In this document: positions 37,051-45,084 of the stretch, in pieces | How positions within the stretch are numbered: the first letter of the stretch is position 1 | Layout: each line of letters opens with the position of its first letter | NCBI RefSeq assembly: GCF_015831345.1 | Contig: NZ_JADWYS010000001.1 | Span: 3,996,618-4,060,617, forward strand | Origin: Caenimonas aquaedulcis | GTDB lineage: Bacteria > Pseudomonadota > Gammaproteobacteria > Burkholderiales > Burkholderiaceae_C | Direction of reading: 5' to 3' | Length of the DNA: 64,000 nucleotides | Program-made: the position numbers and the translations under genes | Notes under the pieces: generated by a model | What the model was told of the DNA's origin: nothing | The model's database searches: none | What the model saw: only the letters and a program-made list of their open reading frames with translations

Positions 37051-37455
37051 ATGCCCGACAGCCAGCTTCCCATCCGCGTATTCCTCGCCGACGACTCCGC
37101 ACTGATCCGCTCGCGCGTCGGCAACCTCCTCGAATCGAAAGGCGCGCTGATCGTGGGGGAGGGCGAGACGCCCCGCGGCTGCATCGCCTCGATCCTGGCG
37201 CTCCGGCCCGACGTCGTCGTGCTGGACGTGCAGCTCGAGGGCGGCACGGGCCTGGAGGTCTTGCAGGCGGTACGGCCCGCCGCGCCGGGTGTCGCTTTCG
37301 TCGTCTTCACCAACAACTCCGCGCAGGCCTATCGCACGCGCTACCTGAAAGCAGGCGCGGCGCGCTTCCTGGACAAGGGCAGCGACTCGGGCCAACTCGC
37401 CCAGGCCGTCGCCGTCGCCGCCCGCCAACCCGATTCAACGAACGCCAATCCGTAG
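37051..37455 (+). CDS. single-domain response regulator (receiver only)
   Basis: 134 aa CheY-like receiver with the acidic pair (LADDSALIR), phospho-Asp in VVVLDVQLEGGTG, Thr in FTNN and Lys in FLDKGSD. No output domain. It ends 10 bp before the second FNR-like gene and may be co-transcribed; no kinase is adjacent, though the triple-PAS kinase at 53.5 kb is a candidate. Possibly passes a signal by protein contact. Confidence 0.88.
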   Translation: MPDSQLPIRVFLADDSALIRSRVGNLLESKGALIVGEGETPRGCIASILALRPDVVVLDVQLEGGTGLEVLQAVRPAAPGVAFVVFTNNSAQAYRTRYLKAGAARFLDKGSDSGQLAQAVAVAARQPDSTNANP

Positions 37456-37465
37456 GAGGATGATC

Positions 37466-38245
37466 ATGAACGCAGCCACTCTCGAAGCCCCCGTCACGTT
37501 CACGCGGCAACTGCCGGTGCGCGACATCCGCGTCGCCGCGCCGCTCAAGACGCAATGCTCCGCCTGCCACCTGAAGGAGCTGTGCCTGCCCTGCGGCATG
37601 ACGGGCGACGACGTGGTGCGCCTGGACGGCCTGCTCTTCGGGCGCCGCAAGGTGAAGCTGGGCCAGCCGCTCTACCATGAGGGCGACCGCTTCCAGTACA
37701 TCTACGCCGTGCGCAGCGGCACCTTCAAGTCCAGCCTCACGCTGCAGGACGGGCGCGACCAGGTCACCGGCTTCCACATGGCCGGCGAGCTGATGGGGCT
37801 CGACGGCGTCGCGCAGGGACACCATGCGAGCGGCGCGACGGCCCTCGAGGACGCGGAGATCTGCGCCATCCCCTACGAGCACCTGAACGAGCTGTCGGCA
37901 GCCCACAGCAACATGCACCACCTGGTGAGCCGCCTCATGAGCCGCGAGATCGTGCGCGAGCACAGCCTGATGATGCTGCTCGGGAGCATGAACGCGGAGG
38001 AGCGCCTCGCGGCCTTCCTGCTGAACCTGTCGCAGCGCATGAAGGCCCGCGGCTACTCGGCCAGCGAGTTCCACCTGCGCATGTCCCGCGCCGAGATCGG
38101 CAGCTACCTCGGCATGAAGCTCGAGACGGTGAGCCGCACCTTCTCCGCGTTCCAGCAGCGCGGCCTGCTGGAAGTGGACAAGCGCCACATCCGCATCCTC
38201 GACCTCGCGGGCCTGTCGCGGGCCCTCGACATGCGCATCCACTGA
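37466..38245 (+). CDS. FNR-like regulator with altered cluster ligands
   Basis: 259 aa, clearly a paralogue of the fnr product at 23804 across the sensor and DNA-binding domains; it keeps the E-x2-S-R recognition pattern (LETVSRTF). The N terminus has CSACHLKELCLPC, but the internal fourth ligand of FNR (HGCDA) is HASGA, Ser in place of Cys. An extra Cys follows the third N-terminal one, so a cluster with all four ligands in the N terminus is possible, or a less oxygen-labile state. TAGGAGGA lies before the ATG at 37466. Should bind the same boxes. Confidence 0.92.
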   Translation: MNAATLEAPVTFTRQLPVRDIRVAAPLKTQCSACHLKELCLPCGMTGDDVVRLDGLLFGRRKVKLGQPLYHEGDRFQYIYAVRSGTFKSSLTLQDGRDQVTGFHMAGELMGLDGVAQGHHASGATALEDAEICAIPYEHLNELSAAHSNMHHLVSRLMSREIVREHSLMMLLGSMNAEERLAAFLLNLSQRMKARGYSASEFHLRMSRAEIGSYLGMKLETVSRTFSAFQQRGLLEVDKRHIRILDLAGLSRALDMRIH

Positions 38246-38266
38246 ACGCAACCAGAGGTCAACCCC

Positions 38267-38857
38267 ATGCCCCATAGCTGCACACAGATCATCCGGGAGG
38301 AGCATTCGGCCGTGGCCGCCATGCTGCGTTCGCTGAAGATGATGATCGCCAACGGCCCCGGCGACCAGCCCGAGCGTTTCTTCGACGTGCTGCGCGCCAT
38401 GCTGTTCTACATCGACGAATTTCCGGAGAAGCGGCACCACCCCAAGGAGTCGGACCTGCTCTTTCCCCGCATCGCCCGCGCGGTGCCGGCGCTCATGCCC
38501 GTGATCCGCAAGCTCGAGGCGGACCACATGCGCGGCGAGGGCAAGGTGCGGGAACTGCAGCACCTGCTGCTCGCCTGGGAGCTGGTCGGCGATTCGCGCC
38601 GCCCGATCTTCGAGGACGCCGCGGAAAAGTACGCCGCCTTCTACCTCGAGCACATGCGCGTGGAGGAGACGCAGCTGCTGCCCGGCGCCGAAGAGGCGCT
38701 CACGAGCAAGGAGTGGAAGGAGCTCGACCTGGCCTTCGAGCAGGACCGGGACCCGCTCGCCGGCGGCGTGCGCGACCCGGTCTACGACCGCCTCTTCACG
38801 CGCATCGTCATGGCGGCGCCCGCGCCGATCGGCGTCGGGCCCGAGCTGCATGCCTGA
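38267..38857 (+). CDS. hemerythrin-like protein
   Basis: 196 aa HHE-type four-helix protein: REEHSAV (about residue 14), KRHHPKESDLLFP, EADHMRGEG and EHMRVEETQLLP supply His/Glu ligands for a di-iron site. Bacterial hemerythrins bind O2 or protect or sense NO. 21 bp after the FNR-like gene, so co-regulated; its stop overlaps the protease start (8 bp). Confidence 0.9.
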   Translation: MPHSCTQIIREEHSAVAAMLRSLKMMIANGPGDQPERFFDVLRAMLFYIDEFPEKRHHPKESDLLFPRIARAVPALMPVIRKLEADHMRGEGKVRELQHLLLAWELVGDSRRPIFEDAAEKYAAFYLEHMRVEETQLLPGAEEALTSKEWKELDLAFEQDRDPLAGGVRDPVYDRLFTRIVMAAPAPIGVGPELHA

Positions 38858-40223
38858 GCCGCGGGGCGGGCGGCCGGCCCGCGTTGCCGCCCTCGCCATG
38901 GCAGCAGCGCTCTTCGCGGCGCCGGCATCCGCCTCCGACGACCCGTGCGCCGTGCCCCGGCCCCCGGGCGCGACGCGCAGTTTCTCCGCGGCGGCCGCGC
39001 GCACCGCGCCGGCGGTGGTGAGCGTGCTCGTCATCCGGCCCCGGCGCGTCGATTCCGTCTTCGGCGGGCCCGACCGCACGCCGCCGTTTCCCGACGCGCC
39101 GCTCGAGCGGTCCTTCGCCTCGGGCTTCATCCTGTCGCCCGATGGGTTCGTCGCCACCAGCGCGCATGTGGTGTTCGATGCGCGGGAGACCTGGATCGCG
39201 ATGGCCGACGGGCGCAGGCTGCAGGCGCGCGTCGCCGGCTTCGACCGCGATGCCGACGTCGCCCTGCTGAAGGTCGAGGCGTCGGGCCTGCCGGCCGCGC
39301 CGCTCGAGCCGCAGCGCCGCGTGTGCCCCGGCGAATGGGTCGCCGCGATGGGCGCGCCCTTCGGCTTCGAGCACACGGTGACCGCGGGTGTGGTGAGCGC
39401 CTACCCGCGCTTCCTGCCCGGCGGCAGCGTGCTGCCGCTCATCCAGACGGACGTGGCGATCAACCCCGGCAGCTCCGGCGGCCCGCTGTTCACGTCAGAC
39501 GGCGCCGTCGTCGGGATGAACTCGCTGATCTATTCGGACAACGGCATCTTCGCCGGCGTGTCGTTCGCGTTGCCGGCCGACCAGGTCCTGCGCATCGTGT
39601 CGCGCATCCGCGCGGGCCGCTCGCGCCGCGCCGAGCTCGGCGTGGTGACGCAGCCCGTCACCGCGGACCTCGCGCGCGCGTTCGGGCTGGGCGAGACGGG
39701 CGGCGCGCTCGTCGTGAAAGTCGCGCCGGGCAGCGCCGCGGAAGCCGCCGGCCTTCGCAGCGGCGACGTGCTGGTCGCCACAGGCTCGCGGCGCACGGCC
39801 TCGCACGCGCAGATCGAGGAAGAATTCTCCGCGTTGAAGCCCGGCGAATCGCTGGCGCTGCGGCTGTGGCGTGGCGAGGCGATGTCCACCGTGCGCGTGC
39901 ATGCGCAGGCTGCGCGCACGCAGGCCGATGCGTCGCCCACCGCGCGGACGGCCCCGGAGATCCGGCTCGGCCTGGGGCTTGCGCCGGCCGGCGCGACCGC
40001 GGGCCTGCCGGCGGGCGTCTACGTCGACGACGTCGTCGGCTCCAGCCTGCTCGCCGGCATCGAGCCCGGCGACCGCATCACGGCGGTCAACGGCATCCCG
40101 GTCGCCACCGCGTCGGAGTTCGACGCGGCGCTGCGCGCCGCCGCGGACAAGCCCACGGTGGCCCTGCTGGTCGAGCGCGGCGGCGTGGCCTCGTACGTCC
40201 CGGTCGACCGACTGGGGCGGTGA
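38850..40223 (+). CDS. DegP/DegQ-like periplasmic serine protease
   Basis: 457 aa. Signal peptide, then an S1C protease domain with His in TSAHVVFD, Asp in DRDADVALLK and Ser in NPGSSGGPLF, followed by two PDZ domains (GDVLVATGSRR; IEPGDRITAVNGIPV). Quality-control protease of the envelope. ATG overlaps the hemerythrin stop, so translation is coupled. The N-terminal linker differs from DegP and lacks an obvious LA loop. Confidence 0.92.
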   Translation: MPEPRGGRPARVAALAMAAALFAAPASASDDPCAVPRPPGATRSFSAAAARTAPAVVSVLVIRPRRVDSVFGGPDRTPPFPDAPLERSFASGFILSPDGFVATSAHVVFDARETWIAMADGRRLQARVAGFDRDADVALLKVEASGLPAAPLEPQRRVCPGEWVAAMGAPFGFEHTVTAGVVSAYPRFLPGGSVLPLIQTDVAINPGSSGGPLFTSDGAVVGMNSLIYSDNGIFAGVSFALPADQVLRIVSRIRAGRSRRAELGVVTQPVTADLARAFGLGETGGALVVKVAPGSAAEAAGLRSGDVLVATGSRRTASHAQIEEEFSALKPGESLALRLWRGEAMSTVRVHAQAARTQADASPTARTAPEIRLGLGLAPAGATAGLPAGVYVDDVVGSSLLAGIEPGDRITAVNGIPVATASEFDAALRAAADKPTVALLVERGGVASYVPVDRLGR

Positions 40224-40239
40224 CGCGGCGCGGCGCGAA

Positions 40240-40434
40240 CTACCTGGTGGACGCCGGGCAGGTCGAGATGCCGAGCAGGCTGTACAGTGGGCACATGCCG
40301 GCCGCGCCCGTGACGAGCGGCACGACGCCGATATAGCCCCACGCGCCGATGGTGCCGAAGTAGGCGAGGGCGATCAGCGCGAGGCCGGCGATGACGCGCA
40401 GGCTGCGGTCCAGGGTACCTTCATTGACTTTCAT
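40240..40434 (-). CDS. DUF2892 (YgaP-like) small membrane protein
   Basis: 64 aa: MKVNEGTLDRSLRVIAGLALI followed by two hydrophobic segments and CPLYSLLGISTC, the DUF2892 signature with two conserved Cys. Often found beside sulfur and rhodanese genes. Start overlaps the PRPP-synthetase-like 3' end by 14 bp; last gene of the usp-usp-phosphorylase-PRPP operon. AAAGG precedes the ATG. Confidence 0.88.
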   Translation of the reverse strand: MKVNEGTLDRSLRVIAGLALIALAYFGTIGAWGYIGVVPLVTGAAGMCPLYSLLGISTCPASTR

Positions 40435-41350
40435 GGGGATGCCTTTCAGGGTGGGTTGAGGAAACGGGGACGGACGCGAGCCGCCTGACCGCCTGCGCGA
40501 GCAGGGGGGCCAGGCCGATCGCGTTGGACGCGTGGGCAATCGAATCGCAGCTGGCGAAGCGGGTGACGCCCGCGGCCATGAGCTTCCACACCGCGTCGCC
40601 TTCCGGCAGCGCGTGAACGGCGACGCACACGGGCGGCCGCGCGCCGGCGCGCGCGAGCGCCTCCACCGCGGCGAGCAGGGTGGCGCCGGAGGAGACGATG
40701 TCGTCGAGCAGCACCGGCGTGCGGGACTTCCAGTCCACGCCCGCGGGCGCGCGCACGCTGACCTGCCGGTCGCCGTGCCGCACCTTCTCCATCACGGCCC
40801 ACGGCGCGCCGCACAGCAGCGCGGCCTGTTCGACCCAGGGCGCGCTCTCGGCGTCCGGCCCGATGAGCAGCGGGTCCGCGACGTGGTCGGCGATCCAGGG
40901 CGCGATGGCGGGCGCGGCGCTCACGGCCTGCGCGCGGATCGGGTAGATCTCGCCCAGGCTGCGCCAGCGGTGCAGGTGCGGATCGACCGTCGCGAGGAAA
41001 TCGAGCGACGACGACAGCAGCCTCGCATAGCTGCGCGAGCTCACCGCTTCGCCGGGATTGAAGCGGCGATCCTGCCGCAGGTAGGCCAGGTAGGGCGCGG
41101 CCAGGCCGACCTGCGACGCGCCCAGCTCGCGCGCGCAATCGGCCGCGAAGAGCAGCGGCAGCGTGCGGGCATCGGGGTCGTTCAGGCTGCCCGCGAACAC
41201 CACGCAGCGCCCCTTCACGGGCACGTCGATGCGCACCAGCGATTCCCCGTCGGGGAAGCGGTGCACGGCCAGCTCGCTCCAGTCGGCCCCGAGGCACTGC
41301 GCGATGCCGGCCGCGATGCGCGCGGCGCCGGGAAGGGCGATCACGAGCAT
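40421..41350 (-). CDS. ribose-phosphate pyrophosphokinase-like protein
   Basis: 309 aa Prs family. ATP-side segment (YLRQDRRFNPGEAVSSR), flexible-loop KVRHGDRQV and PRPP motif VLLDDIVSSGATL are present, though the canonical DDMIDTG is changed to DDIVSSG as in the archaeal/short bacterial type. Makes PRPP from ribose-5-phosphate and ATP. Start overlaps the phosphorylase stop by 1 bp. A housekeeping prs would be elsewhere; this copy is tied to the phosphorylase and Usp genes. Confidence 0.87.
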   Translation of the reverse strand: MLVIALPGAARIAAGIAQCLGADWSELAVHRFPDGESLVRIDVPVKGRCVVFAGSLNDPDARTLPLLFAADCARELGASQVGLAAPYLAYLRQDRRFNPGEAVSSRSYARLLSSSLDFLATVDPHLHRWRSLGEIYPIRAQAVSAAPAIAPWIADHVADPLLIGPDAESAPWVEQAALLCGAPWAVMEKVRHGDRQVSVRAPAGVDWKSRTPVLLDDIVSSGATLLAAVEALARAGARPPVCVAVHALPEGDAVWKLMAAGVTRFASCDSIAHASNAIGLAPLLAQAVRRLASVPVSSTHPERHPHESQ

Positions 41351-42876
41351 CAGTCGTCCTCGATCACGTGGACCGCGTCGTGCTGCGCGTGCGCATAGTC
41401 GGCGGCGTAGGCCAGCGCGCCCGGCGAGCCGGCATGCAGCGTGTACAGCGGCTGGCCGCGCTCGACGAACTCGCCCGTGCGCACGTGCAGGTCGATGCCC
41501 GCGCACGGTGTCTTGGGCGCGCCGGCGAGCTTGGCGACGCGCGCGAGGCGGCGGTTGTCCATGCCGATCACCGTGCCGCTGCGCGGCGCGACGATCTCCT
41601 GGCGGCACGGCGCCACCGGCGGCTCGCGCATGCCGCCCTGCGCCTCGCAGATCTCCTGGAACTTGCGCCATGCGCGGCCGTCCTTCAGCACGGCCTCGGC
41701 AACGCTCGCGCCCGTACCCGCCGCCGCCGCGTTCCCCATCTCCAGCAGTTCTCCGGCCAGCATCGCCGCGCGCTGCGCGAGGTCGGCCGGGCCGCCCGGG
41801 TCGCCGCGCAACACGGCGAGCACGTCGCGCGCTTCCAGCGCGGGCCCGATGCCGCGCCCGACGGGCGCGAGGCCGTCCGTCTGCGCGACGCGCACGTGCA
41901 GGCCCATCGCCTGGCCCACGTCTCGCAGCGCGCGCGCGAGGACGCTGGCGGCATGCACGCCGCGCACCTTGGCCGTGGGGCCGACGGGCATGTCGATGAG
42001 CACGTGCGTCGCGCCCGCGGCCGCCTTCTTGGAGAGGATGGACGCCACGAGCTGGCCCTGGCTGTCGAGGTCCAGCGGCCGCTCGACGCGGATCAGGACG
42101 TCGTCGGCCGGGCTCAGGCGCACCGCCCCGCCCCAAACGATGCAGCCGCCGGTGCGCTCGACCACGCGCTGGATGTGGGGCACGTCCAGGTCTACGGGCG
42201 CGAGCGTTTCCATCGTGTCCGCGGTGCCGGCCGGCGAGGTGATCGCCCGCGAGGACGTCTTGGGCATGCGCAGTCCGCAGGCCGTGGCGATGGGAACGAC
42301 GAGCATCGTGGTGCGATTGCCGGGGATGCCGCCCACGCAGTGCTTGTCCATCACCGGGCCTTCGCTCCAGTGCATGCGCTCGCCCGCGCGCACCATCGCG
42401 CGGGTGATCGCGACGGTTTCTTCCAGGTCCAGCAGGTCGCCCGCGCACGCGGTGACGAAGCAGGCGAGCTGCAGGTCCGAATAGCGGCCCGCCGCGATGT
42501 CGGTGATGACGGCGTCGGCCGCGGCCTGCGTCAGCCGCCGGCCGTACACCTTGGCGCGAACGTGCCCGAGCGACTCCAGCGGCGGCGGATGGCGCAGCGA
42601 CGCCACGTCGCCCCCCGAGGCGCCGAGCAGGCGCCACGCCGCCTCCGACAGGCCGGCCTCGTCGGGCGACAGGAAGTCGCCGCTCACGACGTTGAGCGTC
42701 GCGACGATGGTGCGGCCGCCCAGGCCGACCTCGACGCGGGACTGCGCCTCGAAGCCCTCGGAGTGGCACACGTGGCAGCCGCTGTGCATGTACAGGACCG
42801 GCTCCTGGTAGGTGTCGATGCCCATGCGGCGCAGCCGCAGCGTGCCCGGGGGAGCGGGCGGGGTCGCGTCGTTCAT
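41350..42876 (-). CDS. long-type thymidine/AMP phosphorylase
   Basis: 508 aa, the length of archaeal-type AMP phosphorylases and their bacterial relatives rather than 440-aa DeoA. An extra N-terminal ~90-residue domain precedes the TP core with MDKHCVGGIPGNRTT, SSRAITSPAGTADTMETL and KKAAAGATHVLIDMP. Splits nucleosides or nucleoside monophosphates with phosphate, giving ribose-1-phosphate or ribose-1,5-bisphosphate. Coupled to the PRPP-synthetase gene. An ATG two codons upstream (42882) is an alternative start. Confidence 0.88.
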   Translation of the reverse strand: MNDATPPAPPGTLRLRRMGIDTYQEPVLYMHSGCHVCHSEGFEAQSRVEVGLGGRTIVATLNVVSGDFLSPDEAGLSEAAWRLLGASGGDVASLRHPPPLESLGHVRAKVYGRRLTQAAADAVITDIAAGRYSDLQLACFVTACAGDLLDLEETVAITRAMVRAGERMHWSEGPVMDKHCVGGIPGNRTTMLVVPIATACGLRMPKTSSRAITSPAGTADTMETLAPVDLDVPHIQRVVERTGGCIVWGGAVRLSPADDVLIRVERPLDLDSQGQLVASILSKKAAAGATHVLIDMPVGPTAKVRGVHAASVLARALRDVGQAMGLHVRVAQTDGLAPVGRGIGPALEARDVLAVLRGDPGGPADLAQRAAMLAGELLEMGNAAAAGTGASVAEAVLKDGRAWRKFQEICEAQGGMREPPVAPCRQEIVAPRSGTVIGMDNRRLARVAKLAGAPKTPCAGIDLHVRTGEFVERGQPLYTLHAGSPGALAYAADYAHAQHDAVHVIEDD

Positions 42877-42893
42877 GGCCATGCGCGCGCGCC

Positions 42894-43352
42894 TCAGCGC
42901 GCGACGAGGACGGGCACGGGCGACTGCGTCACGAGCTTGTTCGCGACGCTGCCGAGCAGCAGTCCCGCGGCGCCGCCGCGCCCGTGGGAGCCCGCGACGA
43001 CCAGGTCGCACTGCTCGTCCTGCGCCGTGCGCAGGATGCCCTTCGCCGCGGCGACGTCCTCCACCAGCCGCAGTTCCACCGGCACCGGCGGCTCGGCCGC
43101 GGCGCACAGCTGCACCACCTGCGAATGGGCCACGGCGGCGTGGTCGCGCGCGCTCGACAGGTACGCGTGCAGCCCCATCGGGTTGGTGTCGCCCAGGCCG
43201 AGGTAGGGGTAGGGGTCCACCACGTATACGACCGTGAGTTTCGCGTGGTGCGCCGATGCGAGGCGGACGGCGAGCTTCGCCGCGTGCGCGGAGGCGGCGG
43301 AGCCGTCGGTGGCCAGCAGGATGTTGCGGAACATGGATGCCCCGGCGCTCAT
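42894..43352 (-). CDS. universal stress protein
   Basis: 152 aa. Domain begins MFRNILLATDGSAASA; the C-terminal ATP site is VAGSHGRGGAAGLLLGSVANKLVTQ. The ATG used overlaps the upstream usp stop (ATGA) with GAAGAGG before it; a Met six codons on is possible. Second gene of the operon. Confidence 0.9.
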   Translation of the reverse strand: MSAGASMFRNILLATDGSAASAHAAKLAVRLASAHHAKLTVVYVVDPYPYLGLGDTNPMGLHAYLSSARDHAAVAHSQVVQLCAAAEPPVPVELRLVEDVAAAKGILRTAQDEQCDLVVAGSHGRGGAAGLLLGSVANKLVTQSPVPVLVAR

Positions 43353-43789
43353 TCCTCTTCGGCGCGGATGGTGAGCACCGGCACCTTCGCCTCGCGGATG
43401 ATCTGCTCCGCGCCGCTGCCGAGCACCATGCGGCTGAAGCCGCGGCGCCCGTGCGTGCCGAGCACGACGAGATCAGCGTTCCAGTCCTGCGCTTCCTTCG
43501 CGACGGTGGCGCCCAGGCGCTGCGCCGGCTCGTCCACCATGCGGGTGTCCACTTCGACGCCGGCGGACTTGGCGATCTCCAGCGCGTCGGCGAGCACCTT
43601 GGTGGCCGCGTCGCGCACGGCGTCCATCAGCGCGGGGCTGTAGCCGTAGACGTTGATGTACACGAGCTCGTCGATGGCGTGCAGCAGGCGCACGCGGGCG
43701 CCGAGCTCGCGCGCGAGCTGCAGCGCCTGCGTCAGGGCCTTGTTGGAGGTGGTGCTGCCGTCGACCGGCACGAGGATGCGTTTGAACAT
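43349..43789 (-). CDS. universal stress protein
   Basis: 146 aa: MFKRILVPVDGSTTSNKAL and VLGTHGRRGFSRMVLGSGAEQIIRE, close to the proteins at 13062 and 31914. First gene of the five-gene operon under the FNR box at 43848 (+1 near 43813, 24 nt leader containing CGGAG). Confidence 0.93.
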   Translation of the reverse strand: MFKRILVPVDGSTTSNKALTQALQLARELGARVRLLHAIDELVYINVYGYSPALMDAVRDAATKVLADALEIAKSAGVEVDTRMVDEPAQRLGATVAKEAQDWNADLVVLGTHGRRGFSRMVLGSGAEQIIREAKVPVLTIRAEEE

Positions 43790-43847
43790 GGCGGACTCCG
43801 TTGGGTTGAGGGTGAATCCATGGTGGACCCTGCCCGGCCGCAGGCAG

Positions 43848-43861
43848 TTGATGCGGATCAA
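43848..43861 (-). promoter_or_regulatory. FNR-type box for the usp-usp-phosphorylase operon
   Basis: TTGATGCGGATCAA, full consensus. Minus-strand -10 CACCAT (43825-43820), +1 near 43813. A second box 12 bp further serves the divergent gene. Confidence 0.84.
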
Positions 43862-43873
43862 ACGCCCCCGGGA

Positions 43874-43887
43874 TTGATGGAAGTCAA
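43874..43887 (+). promoter_or_regulatory. FNR-type box for the flavodoxin-like gene
   Basis: TTGATGGAAGTCAA, full consensus. Plus-strand -10 TATCCT at 43909-43914, +1 near 43921, then AGGAGA before the ATG at 43939. Confidence 0.85.
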
Positions 43888-43938
43888 TCCGCGCGGGCGC
43901 CATCTCCCTATCCTCGAAGGACCCCCAGGAGAACCTCG

Positions 43939-44499
43939 ATGGAACACGCTCTCGTCGTCTGCTATTCCCACACCGGCGTCTCGCTGCGCCTGGCCGACCT
44001 CCTTTGCTCCCACACGGGGTGGCCCATGGGTGTCGTTACCGACGAGCGGCCTCGCTCGGGCGCGAGCGGCACCCTGCGCTGCATCGCGGATTCGCTGCTG
44101 CGCCGGCAGCCGGCCATCCGCTACGAAGGCCCCGACCCGTCGAACTTTCGCACCGTGGTCCTCGTGTCGCCGGTCTGGATGCGCGGGCTGAGCGGCCCGA
44201 TGCGCACCTTCGTCGCGCAGTACGCGAGAAGGCTGCACCGCGTGGCCGTGATCGTCACGATGAACACGGGTGGCTGGGAAAACGTGGTCGCCGAAATCGC
44301 CGCCAGGACGGGCCCGGCGCCCTACGTGAGCGCGAACGCGATGGTCAAGGCGGCCTTCACGTCGAAGGAGATCGAGGCCGACGGCTTCGGCGGCCGCCTG
44401 GAGGAATTCGCGCGGCGGCTGCAGCCGGGCGCGGCGATGCCGTCCCGCGCGCCCGCGCCCTTCGTGGCGATCCATCCTGGCGAAAGCGCCGGCACTTGA
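43939..44499 (+). CDS. flavodoxin/NAD(P)H-oxidoreductase-like protein
   Basis: 186 aa flavodoxin fold: EHALVVCYSHTGVSLRLADLL gives the FMN phosphate loop (S-H-T-G), and VVLVSPVWMRGLSGPMRTFV and VTMNTGGWENV the other FMN contacts. The partner is unknown; under FNR control it may replace ferredoxin in some low-O2 reaction. Its TGA stop lies inside the next FNR box. Confidence 0.84.
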   Translation: MEHALVVCYSHTGVSLRLADLLCSHTGWPMGVVTDERPRSGASGTLRCIADSLLRRQPAIRYEGPDPSNFRTVVLVSPVWMRGLSGPMRTFVAQYARRLHRVAVIVTMNTGGWENVVAEIAARTGPAPYVSANAMVKAAFTSKEIEADGFGGRLEEFARRLQPGAAMPSRAPAPFVAIHPGESAGT

Positions 44500-44509
44500 C
44501 GTCCGTCAA
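44496..44509 (+). promoter_or_regulatory. FNR-type box upstream of the phosphoribosyltransferase gene
   Basis: TTGACGTCCGTCAA, full consensus, overlapping the preceding stop codon (44497-44499). -10 TAGAGT at 44531-44536, +1 near 44543, 39 nt leader. Confidence 0.84.
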
Positions 44510-44581
44510 TGCGCGGCGCGGCACGCGCTCTAGAGTGAAGCCGTCACCGCAGCGGGATGCGCTGCCGGAGTTGCACCCACC

Positions 44582-45073
44582 ATGTTCATCGATCGCGAAG
44601 ATGCCGCCACGCGCCTGGCCGTGGCCCTGGCCGGCCATGCGGGCTCGCGGCCGGTCGTGCTCGCGCTCACGCCCGGCGCCGCGGTCATCGGGCGCTCCCT
44701 CGCGGCGTCGCTGGGCGGCGAGCTCGACACCCTCTGCGCGCCGCAGCGCCGCGCGCCGGACCTGGCGGGACGCACCGTGATCCTGCTCGACGAGGGCATG
44801 GCCACCGGGTCGCCCATGCGCACGGCGCTGCGTGCCGCCCGCGCGAAGTGCCCGGCGCAGCTCGTCTGCGCCGTTCCGGTGGCGTCGGCGCAGGCGCTCG
44901 AGTTCGTGAAGGATTTCGCCGACGAGGTCGTGTGCCTGCACAAGCCCGTGGTCTTCGACAGCGTCAGGCAGTGGTATCGCCACTTCCCCCCGGTCGCGCT
45001 GGAGGAAGCCGAAGCCGCCCCCCGCCGCGAGATCCTGCACCTGCCCGCCGACGCGGCGGCGCGCGCGGCCTGA
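44582..45073 (+). CDS. phosphoribosyltransferase-like protein
   Basis: 163 aa with a PRTase PRPP-binding loop VILLDEGMATGSPMRTAL. It lacks the N-terminal part seen in longer relatives (about 210 aa), which carry KP-x-GxxIG early on. It could use the PRPP made by the nearby synthetase-like enzyme, or be regulatory. Such PRTases recur beside usp and low-oxygen genes in proteobacteria. Convergent with the next gene (11 bp). Confidence 0.82.
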   Translation: MFIDREDAATRLAVALAGHAGSRPVVLALTPGAAVIGRSLAASLGGELDTLCAPQRRAPDLAGRTVILLDEGMATGSPMRTALRAARAKCPAQLVCAVPVASAQALEFVKDFADEVVCLHKPVVFDSVRQWYRHFPPVALEEAEAAPRREILHLPADAAARAA

Positions 45074-45084
45074 CCCTTGCGGGT

